Shown here: positions 20,160 to 27,567 of the stretch, piece after piece
Position numbering within the stretch: position 1 is the first letter of the stretch
Layout of the letters: each line of letters starts with the position of its first letter
DNA from: Hydrogenophaga sp.
Lineage (GTDB): Bacteria > Pseudomonadota > Gammaproteobacteria > Burkholderiales > Burkholderiaceae_C
Assembly: GCF_022844385.1 (NCBI RefSeq)
Contig: NZ_JALHLX010000026.1
Coordinates: 1 to 36,644 of the forward strand
Length of the DNA: 36,644 bases
Direction: 5' to 3'
The notes under the pieces: generated by a model
Databases searched by the model: none
Told to the model about the DNA's origin: nothing
The model's input: only the letters and a program-made list of their open reading frames with translations
Translations under genes and position numbers: made by a program

Positions 20160-21220
20160 ACATCCCCGTAACTTTCTTGTGGCCGCAGTTGCTCTGGCTG
20201 CTCGTGGCCCTGCCGCTGCTGGTGCTGCTCTACGTGTGGTTGCTGCGCCGGCGCAAGCAGGCGGCGGTGCGTTTTGCCAGCCTGGCCATCGTGCGCGAGG
20301 CCATGGGCAAGGGCCCGGGCTGGCGCCGGCATGTGCCACCGGTGCTGCTGCTGCTGGCCATCGCCACCATGCTGTTGGCCGCAGCGCGGCCCATGGCCAG
20401 CATCGTGCTGCCTTCGCAAGAGCAGACCATCATCCTGGCCATGGACGTGTCGGGCAGCATGCGCGCCGAAGATGTGCAGCCCAACCGCCTGGTCGCTTCG
20501 CAAAACGCCGCGAAGGCCTTCCTCGCCGAGCTGCCGCGCCACGTGAAAGTGGGCATCGTGGCCTTTGCCGGCTCGGCCCAGGTGGTGCAGCCCATCACCC
20601 TCAGCCGCGAAGACCTCGTCACCGCGATCGACAAGTTCCAGCTGCAGCGCGCCACGGCCATCGGCAGCGCCATCGTGGTCTCGCTCTCCGAGCTGTTTCC
20701 CGGTCAAGGCTTCGACATCGGCGCCATGACCTACAACCGCAACAGCGACCCGTTCGCGCCACAAGGCCGTGCCATCGACCAACCCAGGACCGAGCCCAAA
20801 GCCTTCGTGCCGGTGGCGCCGGGCTCGTACAGCTCGGCTGCCATCATTTTGCTCACCGACGGCCAGCGCACCACCGGCGTGGACACAGCCGAGGCCGCCA
20901 AGATGGCCGCCGATCGGGGTGTGCGCGTGTACACCGTGGGTGTGGGCACGGTCGACGGCGAGGTGATCGGGTTCGAGGGCTGGTCCATGCGCGTGCGCCT
21001 GGACGAAGACAGCCTGAAAGAGGTGGCCCGCACCACGCAGGCCGAGTACTACTACGCCGGCACCGCCGACAACCTGAAGAAGGTCTACGAGACCCTGAGC
21101 ACCCGCCTGACGGTGGAGAAGAAGGAAACCGAAATCGCCGGCCTGCTTGCGCTGGTCGCTTCGATCCTGGCGCTGTTCTCGGCGGGGCTGTCGGTGTTGT
21201 GGTTCAACCGGATCCTGTGA
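20156..21220 (+). CDS. VWA domain membrane protein (BatA-like)
   Basis: This 354-residue protein has two N-terminal hydrophobic segments (about 8-30 and 61-78) and a von Willebrand factor A domain with the MIDAS motif DVSGS (97-101) and a later ILLTDG. A C-terminal transmembrane helix (about 328-350) completes the BatA/BatB-like topology, which places the metal-binding domain between membrane helices. It is the last gene of the protease-MoxR-DUF58-VWA set; I see no BatD or TPR partner. The segment DPFAPQGRAIDQPRTEPKAFV is an extra loop inside the VWA fold. Function in MoxR systems is poorly defined, with roles proposed in stress tolerance and complex assembly. Confidence 0.92.
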   Translation: MNIPVTFLWPQLLWLLVALPLLVLLYVWLLRRRKQAAVRFASLAIVREAMGKGPGWRRHVPPVLLLLAIATMLLAAARPMASIVLPSQEQTIILAMDVSGSMRAEDVQPNRLVASQNAAKAFLAELPRHVKVGIVAFAGSAQVVQPITLSREDLVTAIDKFQLQRATAIGSAIVVSLSELFPGQGFDIGAMTYNRNSDPFAPQGRAIDQPRTEPKAFVPVAPGSYSSAAIILLTDGQRTTGVDTAEAAKMAADRGVRVYTVGVGTVDGEVIGFEGWSMRVRLDEDSLKEVARTTQAEYYYAGTADNLKKVYETLSTRLTVEKKETEIAGLLALVASILALFSAGLSVLWFNRIL

Positions 21221-21254
21221 GTGCGCCGCCGGTCGGCACCGGCACAATCCCCGC

Positions 21255-22511
21255 ATGAACCAACAAGTGATCGTCGCCGGTGGCGGTATCGGCGGCATGG
21301 CCTGTGCCCTGGCGCTGGCTCGTCAGGGTGTACCGAGCGTGCTGCTGGAGCAGGCGGCGGCGTTCGGCGAGGTGGGAGCTGGGCTGCAGCTCGGACCCAA
21401 TGCCACGCGGGTGCTGGCCGATTGGGGCCTGAGCGATGCCCTGCAGGCCTGCGCCGCATTCCCTGAAACGCTGCATGTGCGCGATGCCCACCGCGGTGCC
21501 GATCTCGGGCAACTGCGTCTGGGCAGCATGGCGATCGCACGCCATGGCCAGCCCTATGCCACCTTGCATCGGGCCGACCTGCATGCTTTGCTGCTGGCTG
21601 CCGTGCAGGAGCAGGGGCTGACCGAACTGCGTTTGAACACACGGCTGGCATCGTTCACCGAATCTCCGGATGGTGTGGTCACCACGCTGGACGACGGCAG
21701 CACGCTGAGCGCTGACGCACTGCTGGGCTGCGACGGTTTGTGGAGCCGCGTGCGCTCGCAACTGCTCGGTGCACAACACGTGCGGTCCAGTGGTCACCTC
21801 GCCTACCGTGGCATGGTGCGCACAGCCGATCTTCCAGCTGCGTTGCAGGGCAACGTGGTCACGGCCTGGCTCGGGCCCCGCATGCACGTGGTGCACTACC
21901 CCGTGCGTGGCGGTGCGTGGATGAATGTGGTGGCGGTGGTGCATGGCGTGCTGGGGCAGGGCCATGGGGGCGAGCCGGGCGCCGACCCGCAGGGCTGGAC
22001 CCACGAGGCCCGCGCCGCCGATCTGCTGCGCTCGCTGGGCCCGGTCTGCAAGGCCCTGCTCGACATGGTCACCGCCGTGCCCGCGTGGTCGCTCTGGGCC
22101 TTGAACGACCGCCCAGCCATGAGCACAGCGCAAGAGCACGCACAGGGCAGGGTGGCGCTGGTGGGCGACGCTGCCCATCCCCTGCGGCCATATCTCGCAC
22201 AAGGTGCTGCGATGGCGATCGAAGACGCCTGGACGATCGGTCGGCTGCTGAAACCCGCACCGGCGCCCAACGACTGGCCAGCCGTGCTCGCCCGTTTCGC
22301 CGACGCGCGCTGGCAGCGCAACGCGCGCGTGCAGCAGCATTCGCAGCGCAACGGCCGCATCTTTCACGCAACCGGCCTGGTGCGATTTGGCCGCGACACC
22401 GCCATGCGCTGGCTGGGCGAAAGTTTGCTGGACAATCCATGGCTCTACGACGGGCCGCCCGAGCCCGAGCAAGACCCCATCCCTTCACCGAGAACCAAGA
22501 GGAAGACATGA
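21255..22511 (+). CDS. Class A FAD-dependent monooxygenase (salicylate/3-hydroxybenzoate hydroxylase-like)
   Basis: This 418-residue flavoprotein has the FAD Rossmann motif GGGIGG (9-14), the GCDGLWSRVR segment with the DG motif (158-167) and the GDAAHPLRPYLAQGAAMAIEDA region with the GD motif (304-305), in the order typical of aromatic-ring hydroxylases using NAD(P)H and O2. It most resembles salicylate 1- and 3-hydroxybenzoate 6-hydroxylases in style, but the substrate cannot be fixed from sequence. The ATG at 21255 begins the family N-terminus. The stop overlaps the ATG of the binding-protein gene by four bases, so uptake of an aromatic or organic acid may be linked to its hydroxylation; this is inference from context. 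Confidence 0.88.
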   Translation: MNQQVIVAGGGIGGMACALALARQGVPSVLLEQAAAFGEVGAGLQLGPNATRVLADWGLSDALQACAAFPETLHVRDAHRGADLGQLRLGSMAIARHGQPYATLHRADLHALLLAAVQEQGLTELRLNTRLASFTESPDGVVTTLDDGSTLSADALLGCDGLWSRVRSQLLGAQHVRSSGHLAYRGMVRTADLPAALQGNVVTAWLGPRMHVVHYPVRGGAWMNVVAVVHGVLGQGHGGEPGADPQGWTHEARAADLLRSLGPVCKALLDMVTAVPAWSLWALNDRPAMSTAQEHAQGRVALVGDAAHPLRPYLAQGAAMAIEDAWTIGRLLKPAPAPNDWPAVLARFADARWQRNARVQQHSQRNGRIFHATGLVRFGRDTAMRWLGESLLDNPWLYDGPPEPEQDPIPSPRTKRKT

Positions 22512-23494
22512 CCCTGAAGCTCACAGCCCCCACCCGCCGCCATGCCTTGGCCACCGCCGCAGGCCTGCTGGCTGCAACTGTGCTGCCGACCGCGCAGGCG
22601 CAGGCCACCTGGCCCAACCGCCCACTCAAGATTGTGGTGGGCTTCCCCGGCGGGTCGTCGCCCGACCTCATGGCGCGCCTGCTGGCCGAGCCGCTGTCGC
22701 AGGCGCTGGGCCAGCCGGTGGTGGTTGAAAACCGGCCCGGCGCGGGCGGCAACATCGCCGCGGCCCAGGTGGCCCGCGCCACCGACGATCACACCATCGG
22801 ACTGATGATCAACGGCAACATGACGATCGCGAAGATCCTCAATCCCGACACCACCTACGACCCGATCAAGGACCTGACGCCCGTGTCGCTGATTGCCGTG
22901 GCGCCCCTGGTGCTCTGCGCACCCACGGGCAGCCCGAGCGGTGCCGCTTTCTTTGCTGCTGCAAAGCAGTCGGGCACCAGCTGGAACTACGGAACGCCCG
23001 GTGTCGGCACGGTGGCCCATCTCGGCATGGAGCTGCTCAAGAGCCGTGCCGGCATTGCCCCCGTGCACGTGCCTTACCCCGGCAACCCGCAGGTGATCAC
23101 GGCCCTCTTGGGCAACCAGATCCAGATGTCGATGCTGCCGCCGGGCCTGGCCATGGCGCAGGTGCGCGCGGGCAAGCTCAGCGCCATCGGTGTCACGTCC
23201 GCCGGGCGCAGCAGCGTCGTGCCCGAGCTGCCCAGCCTGTCCGAGGCCGGTGTTCAAAACCTTCAGCTGGAAATCTGGAACGCGGTGGCCGCGCCCAACA
23301 GCCTGCCCAAAGCCCACGTGAACCGACTGGCCGCGCTGCTCACCGACATCGTGCGGCGCGAAGACATCCGCCAGAAGATCTTTGCGCAAGGTTGGCAGGT
23401 GGCAGGCACCTCGCCCGAGGGTCTGCGCCGACGCATTGAAAGCGACACGGCCACCATGGCCGACGTGATCCAGCGCAACAACATCCGGCCCTGA
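22508..23494 (+). CDS. Bug/TctC-family periplasmic substrate-binding protein
   Basis: This 328-residue protein has a signal peptide containing TRRHALATAAG, which resembles a twin-arginine signal, with cleavage likely after AQA near residue 32. The mature part starts with WPNRPLKIVVGFPGGSSPDLMAR and contains VVVENRPGAGGNIAA, both typical of Bug (Bordetella uptake gene) receptors of the tripartite tricarboxylate transporter type. Such receptors bind small carboxylates. No TctA/TctB membrane genes are nearby, so this is an orphan receptor, a common situation in Burkholderiales, where Bug genes are greatly expanded. It is translationally coupled to the monooxygenase gene. The ligand is unknown. 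Confidence 0.9.
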   Translation: MTLKLTAPTRRHALATAAGLLAATVLPTAQAQATWPNRPLKIVVGFPGGSSPDLMARLLAEPLSQALGQPVVVENRPGAGGNIAAAQVARATDDHTIGLMINGNMTIAKILNPDTTYDPIKDLTPVSLIAVAPLVLCAPTGSPSGAAFFAAAKQSGTSWNYGTPGVGTVAHLGMELLKSRAGIAPVHVPYPGNPQVITALLGNQIQMSMLPPGLAMAQVRAGKLSAIGVTSAGRSSVVPELPSLSEAGVQNLQLEIWNAVAAPNSLPKAHVNRLAALLTDIVRREDIRQKIFAQGWQVAGTSPEGLRRRIESDTATMADVIQRNNIRP

Positions 23495-23522
23495 GCGGGC
23501 TTGATCCCGGGCTCGCGCCCGC

Positions 23523-23556
23523 ATGCAAACAGGCGGCCTCGGCCGCCTGTTTGCAT
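23523..23556. terminator. Perfect inverted repeat, probable bidirectional terminator
   Basis: Sixteen-base arms (23523-23538 and 23541-23556, core AACAGGCGGCC / GGCCGCCTGTT) flank a 2-base loop. The U-tract is short (TGTTTGCATTTGT). It lies 29 bp after the binding-protein stop and insulates the injection-system operon from upstream transcription. Confidence 0.75.
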
Positions 23557-23776
23557 TTGTAAATCTGTCGGCAAAAACGTAGTTGTTCGTGTCCTTTGAG
23601 CCAACAGGCGTTATAAAAACGTCAAATAAATCACACCTAAGTTGTAGAAAAGCGACGAGGTAGTGATCTTAAAAGGTTCATTGCCATAACGGTTTGACGA
23701 CTTCAGGGAGGGGGCGCCATGCATCGTTCAAAGGGCTGTCGGCCCACAGTGTCAGCTTGGTTCAGGACGTGAAGCC
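23557..23776 (+). promoter_or_regulatory. AT-rich upstream region of the injection-system operon
   Basis: This 220-bp region is distinctly richer in A and T than the surrounding DNA and presumably holds the operon promoter. AAAAACGT occurs twice (23573-23580 and 23615-23622). Weak promoter-like hexamers exist (TTGTAG at 23642-23647 with GATCTT at 23665-23670, 17-bp spacing), and TTGACG occurs at 23694-23699 without a good -10. I cannot choose between them. Confidence 0.45.
23719..23772 (+). CDS. Possible 17-residue leader peptide
   Basis: An ATG with a strong purine-rich site (GGGAGGGGG) about five bases upstream opens a frame for MHRSKGCRPTVSAWFRT, ending 4 bp before the DUF4255 start codon. 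It could couple translation into the operon or be chance. There is no homology evidence. Confidence 0.2.
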   Translation: MHRSKGCRPTVSAWFRT

Positions 23777-24364
23777 ATGGCCAACGTTCTGGCGATTCAT
23801 TCGGTTTGCAGCTCGATTGCAACCTTCCTGAACAACACCTACCCGGCGTCCACCAACGGCACCGACATGCCGTCCTGCGACTTTGTGGTGTTGTCTTCTC
23901 AGGAGATGGCCAACCCGCCCACCGAGGGCAACCGTGTGAGCCTCTACCTCTACCGCGCCACGGTCAATGAACACAGCCGCCAGCAGCGTCCGTCCCGTGC
24001 TCCGCAGGCCCTGCCTGCGCCGCTGAGCCTGGATCTGCACGTGTTGCTCTCGGCCTGGGGCAGCACCGCGCTGGACGAACACATCCTGATGGCCTGGGCC
24101 ATGCGCCAGTTGCACCTGCATCCCTTGCTGGACGCCTCGTCGCTGTCGCCCGAGCCCGCCTGGGATGCCGACGAAGTGATCCAGATCGTGCCCGCCGAGT
24201 TGTCCACCGAAGACATCATGCGCATCTGGGACGCGCTGGAACCCTCGTACCGGCTTTCGGCTTCCTACATCGCTCGCACCGTGCGGCTGGACCCCGATGA
24301 GTTGCCCGAAGCGGCGCCGGTGGTGGCCACGCGCTACGCCTACAGCGCGGGGGCCGCCTCGTGA
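23777..24364 (+). CDS. DUF4255 protein, eCIS tail terminator (Afp16/Pvc16-like)
   Basis: This 195-residue protein starts MANVLAIHSVCSSIATFLNN and contains RVSLYLYRATVNEHSR and LDLHVLLSAWG, matching the DUF4255 / Pvc16 N-terminal family. In Afp and PVC particles, Afp16/Pvc16 caps the sheath-tube end and fixes tail length. The final 25 residues resemble the family's variable tail. It is the first recognisable structural gene of the operon; in Afp/PVC clusters the homolog comes last, so the order here differs. Its stop overlaps the GTG of the next gene. Family assignment is from sequence pattern; the terminator role is established for Afp/PVC and inferred here. Confidence 0.85.
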   Translation: MANVLAIHSVCSSIATFLNNTYPASTNGTDMPSCDFVVLSSQEMANPPTEGNRVSLYLYRATVNEHSRQQRPSRAPQALPAPLSLDLHVLLSAWGSTALDEHILMAWAMRQLHLHPLLDASSLSPEPAWDADEVIQIVPAELSTEDIMRIWDALEPSYRLSASYIARTVRLDPDELPEAAPVVATRYAYSAGAAS

Positions 24365-25179
24365 CGCTGCTGCTCAACGCCCGCGAGGTTGAACGCGCAG
24401 AGCGCCGGGTGTTGGGCGCCTTGCGCTGTGTGGACGCCACCACCGGTGCGGCGCTGGACCGGCCGCTGCGCGTGCAGGGGCCCGAGGGTGCGCGCATCCA
24501 GCGCAACCGCAGCGGGCTGCTGGTCATCCACGAATGGTTGCCGCTGGCGCACCACGCGGCCGCTTTTGCCGCAGCTCCCGGCGATGTGGCGGTGGGCTCT
24601 CTGGCGCTGATGCTCACCGTTTACGACCCGCAGGGAGACTACCTGCCGCGGCTGGTTCGCGTGGACTTGCCGCGCGACGCCGACCCGGCCAACGCCAGCC
24701 AGCCCGACTCGCTGTTCCGACCGTTGACCGTGCCCATGTACCCCTCGGCCACAGGCCGCGTCGGCGCCAACTGGGCCTGCATCAGCGTGAGCGTGTTCGA
24801 ACAAGGCAGCGGCGATGCCTTGGGCGGCGTGCTGCTGCGCGTGGTGGCTGCGGGCGCGGTTCGCGCCCTGGGCCTGTCGGACTGGCGTGGAGAAGCATTG
24901 GTGCCCGTGGCCGGTGTGCCCGTGACCACATGGTCCACCGAGCCCGGTGCCGTGATCGTCACGCAGATCTCGGCCGAACTGCAGGCCGTGGCCGACCCGG
25001 CCAGTGTGGTGCGCACACCGCAGGCCGCGGTGCAGCTGGGTCGGGTGCCCTCCGTCTTGCCGCTGGTGGATCCTGCGGCCATTGAAACAGCACGCGCGGG
25101 CCTGCCGCAGGCCAGCGCGGTTGTCAGCCTGGCGGCCGGTCGACCGCAGCACATCTCCCTCGGGATCGACCTGCCCTGA
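24361..25179 (+). CDS. Uncharacterised eCIS-associated protein (beta-rich)
   Basis: I do not recognise this 272-residue protein with certainty. It has no signal peptide or transmembrane helix. The N-terminal half contains short strand-like segments and the pieces LRCVDATTGAALDRPLRV and RIQRNRSGLLVIHEWLPL, which resemble an extracellular or carboxypeptidase-regulatory-like beta sandwich. The C-terminal part has VPVAGVPVTTWSTEPGAVIVTQISAELQAV. The start is GTG at 24361, overlapping the DUF4255 stop (GTGA), so translation is coupled. Lying between the terminator-like gene and the main sheath gene, it is probably a particle component or a surface decoration, but this is inference from position only. 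Confidence 0.7.
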   Translation: MTLLLNAREVERAERRVLGALRCVDATTGAALDRPLRVQGPEGARIQRNRSGLLVIHEWLPLAHHAAAFAAAPGDVAVGSLALMLTVYDPQGDYLPRLVRVDLPRDADPANASQPDSLFRPLTVPMYPSATGRVGANWACISVSVFEQGSGDALGGVLLRVVAAGAVRALGLSDWRGEALVPVAGVPVTTWSTEPGAVIVTQISAELQAVADPASVVRTPQAAVQLGRVPSVLPLVDPAAIETARAGLPQASAVVSLAAGRPQHISLGIDLP

Positions 25180-25224
25180 GGACTCTCGCGATGTTCCCAC
25201 CCGCACTTCACAAGGAGAAACACC

Positions 25225-27069
25225 ATGCCTGAATACCTCGCGCCAGGCGTTTACGTTGAGGAAACCAGCTTCCGCGCCAAGAGCATCGAAGGGGTGGGCA
25301 CCAGCACCACCGCGTTTGTCGGGCCCACCCGCAAGGGTCCGTACCGGGTGGACAACGACACGCCCGAATCGCCCGAGCTGCTCACCAGCTACGGCGACTT
25401 CGAACGCATCTACGGCGGTTTTGCCGACCTGTCGCTGGGCGCCGGCGTGCCAGGCACCAACTACCTGGCGCATGCGGTGCGGGCCTTCTTCAACGAAGGC
25501 GGGTCACGGTTGTATGTCTCGCGTGTGGTGGGCAGCGGTGCGGCATCGGCACAGCTGTTGGTGGCGGGCACGTTGGCCGTTCCGGCGGTGGAGGCGGTGC
25601 CTGCGGGTCCCGGTGGTGTGCCGCCGGCCGTGCCCGCTGCGCCCGCCGTGGCGGCCAACCGACCGATTGCGTTTCAGGCGCGCTTTCCCGGTGCGAGCGG
25701 CAACGGGCGCATCGTTGTGCGCGCCATCGCCACACCCGCGTCGGAAACGGCGGTGGCCAACAGCCCCGAAGGCACGATGCTGCGCACCGTGGCGGGCGGC
25801 GCGACCTCGCACCACGTGAAGCTCAATGGCGCCTGGCGGCCTGCCAACAACCTCGGTGCTGCTGCCGGCGTGGTGGCCACGCTGCTGGCCAATGCGCCTC
25901 ACATCGTCACGCTGCAGGTGAGCACCTTCGATGCCGATGGCGACGGGCAGAGTTACGAAGACCTGGGCCTGGCCGCCCACCATCCCCGCTGGATCGGCCA
26001 TGTGCTCGCCGCAAGCCCGTCGCGGCGCAGCGATCACCTGCAAAACGCTTTCGCGATCACCATCGGCAGCGACGTGTTGCCGATCGATCTGCACAACGGT
26101 TTGTTGAACGGAGCGGCGGCCAATGCCAATGGCCAGATAGAGCGCAGCTGGACGCTCACGGGTGGCACCGATGGCGGTGAGCCCACGTCGACCGACTACG
26201 CGCTCGCACTGGCTGAGATCGCCTCGCTCGAAGACGTGTCCATCGTTGCGGCGCCCGGCAGTTCGGCCTACGGCGTGGACGACGACGACAACCCGCAGGC
26301 CATTGCCAGCGCGCTCATTGCGCACGCCGAAGGGCGCCGCGCCTACCGCATCGCCGTGCTCGACACGCCGCCCGATCTGCTGCCCACCACGGCGCGCACG
26401 TACCGAGGACTGTTCGACTCCAAATACGGCGCCATGTACTTCCCGTGGGTGGTGGTGAGCAACCCGCTGGCGCGCCCGGGTCGCGAAGACATTCCCAAAG
26501 AAATCGCGCTGCCGCCCTCGGGTTTTGTGAGCGGTATCTACGCGCGCAACGACGTGCAGCGCGGCGTGCACAAGGCACCAGCCAACGAGGTGGTGCGCGG
26601 CGCATTGCGTTTCGAGATCGACGTGAATTTTGCGCAGCAGGAGTTGCTCAACCCGGCCGGTGTGAACTGCTTGCGTTTCTTCAGCGGGCGTGGCAACCGC
26701 GTGTGGGGCGCGCGCCTGATCTCCAGCGACCCGGAGTGGAAATATGTGAGCGACCGGCGCTACTTCAACTACCTCGAAGCGTCCATCGACCGCAGCACGC
26801 AGTGGGCCGTGTTCGAGCCCAACGGTGAGCGCCTGTGGGCCAACATCCGCCAGACCGTGGCCGACTTTCTCTACAACGAGTGGCGCAGCGGCGCGTTGCT
26901 CGGCACCACGCCCGACGAAGCCTTCTTCGTCCGCTGCGATCGCAGCACCATGACGCAGAACGACCTGGACAACGGGCGCCTCATCTGCCTCATCGGCGTG
27001 GCCATCATCAAGCCGGCCGAGTTCGTGATCTTCCGCATCGGCCAGAAAACGGCCGACGCCCGCGAGTGA
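25225..27069 (+). CDS. Contractile tail sheath protein (Afp2/3-like)
   Basis: This 614-residue main sheath protein begins with the donor-arm signature YLAPGVYVEETSF, used for strand exchange between neighbouring subunits. It continues with the phage-sheath region TAFVGPTRKGP and NYLAHAVRAFFNEGGSRLYVSRV. A Pro/Ala/Gly linker (about 113-146) leads into an inserted domain (about 147-320) that likely decorates the outer surface. The conserved core returns at DYALALAEIASLEDVSIVAAPG and ends with VRCDRSTMTQNDLDNGRLICLIGVA (from about residue 569), the classic sheath C-terminal domain that contacts the tube and the next sheath ring. AAGGAG precedes the ATG. The sheath powers injection by contracting; fold and role are well established for this family. 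Confidence 0.95.
   Translation: MPEYLAPGVYVEETSFRAKSIEGVGTSTTAFVGPTRKGPYRVDNDTPESPELLTSYGDFERIYGGFADLSLGAGVPGTNYLAHAVRAFFNEGGSRLYVSRVVGSGAASAQLLVAGTLAVPAVEAVPAGPGGVPPAVPAAPAVAANRPIAFQARFPGASGNGRIVVRAIATPASETAVANSPEGTMLRTVAGGATSHHVKLNGAWRPANNLGAAAGVVATLLANAPHIVTLQVSTFDADGDGQSYEDLGLAAHHPRWIGHVLAASPSRRSDHLQNAFAITIGSDVLPIDLHNGLLNGAAANANGQIERSWTLTGGTDGGEPTSTDYALALAEIASLEDVSIVAAPGSSAYGVDDDDNPQAIASALIAHAEGRRAYRIAVLDTPPDLLPTTARTYRGLFDSKYGAMYFPWVVVSNPLARPGREDIPKEIALPPSGFVSGIYARNDVQRGVHKAPANEVVRGALRFEIDVNFAQQELLNPAGVNCLRFFSGRGNRVWGARLISSDPEWKYVSDRRYFNYLEASIDRSTQWAVFEPNGERLWANIRQTVADFLYNEWRSGALLGTTPDEAFFVRCDRSTMTQNDLDNGRLICLIGVAIIKPAEFVIFRIGQKTADARE
26932..26978 (+). repeat. 47-bp near-identical sheath C-terminal segment, copy 1
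   Basis: This segment encodes RCDRSTMTQNDLDNG plus flanking bases of the main sheath. It matches 29035-29081 in the second sheath gene with two synonymous differences, although most of the two genes have diverged. Confidence 0.75.
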
Positions 27070-27104
27070 ATTCCCGTCTCACCCGATCCATCAGGAGCTG
27101 AACC

Positions 27105-27548
27105 ATGGCCAACCGCACCACGCCCTACGGCGCCTTCAACTACCTCGTCAACTTCGACGGCGGCGAGGTCTTCGGCGGCTTCTCCGATGTCAGCGGCATC
27201 GGCACCGAAGTCACCGTGGCCGAGTACCGCAACGGCAACGACAAGGAAAACCACGTGCGCAAGGTCGCCGGCATCCACAAGGTGTCCGACGTCACCTTGA
27301 AGCGCGGCATCCTCAACAGCAAGACGCTGTTCGACTGGATCAGCCAGACCCGCACTCAGGGCCCGGCCGCGCAGCGCAACGTGACCATCACCCTGCTCGA
27401 TGAAGCCCACACGCCCGTGCAGACCTGGGTGCTGCGCGGCGTGATCCCGATGAAATACACCGGGCCCACGCTGGCGGGCAAGGGCGGCGGCGACGTGGCG
27501 ATGGAGGAAATCGCGCTCTCGGCCGAAGCGATGGAAATCTCCGCCTGA
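27105..27548 (+). CDS. Contractile tail tube protein (Afp1/5, gp19-like)
   Basis: This 147-residue protein forms the inner tube. Family features are the start PYGAFNYLVNFDGGEVFGGFSDVSGIGTE, the KVSDVTLKRGIL segment, FDWISQTRTQG, the strand VTITLLDEAH and the C-terminal MEEIALSAEAMEIS. Its length matches tube proteins of Afp/PVC and phage T4 gp19-type tails. AGGAG stands upstream of the ATG. It follows the main sheath gene by 35 bp and precedes the second sheath gene by 19 bp, so sheath and tube are made from one message. Confidence 0.95.
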   Translation: MANRTTPYGAFNYLVNFDGGEVFGGFSDVSGIGTEVTVAEYRNGNDKENHVRKVAGIHKVSDVTLKRGILNSKTLFDWISQTRTQGPAAQRNVTITLLDEAHTPVQTWVLRGVIPMKYTGPTLAGKGGGDVAMEEIALSAEAMEISA

Positions 27549-27567
27549 AGCACGCCGGACATTCACC

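Noticed and set aside
17937..20339. 800-codon minus-strand open frame opposite MoxR and DUF58
   Set aside because: It is antisense to genes with clear motifs; no domain or start signal supports it.
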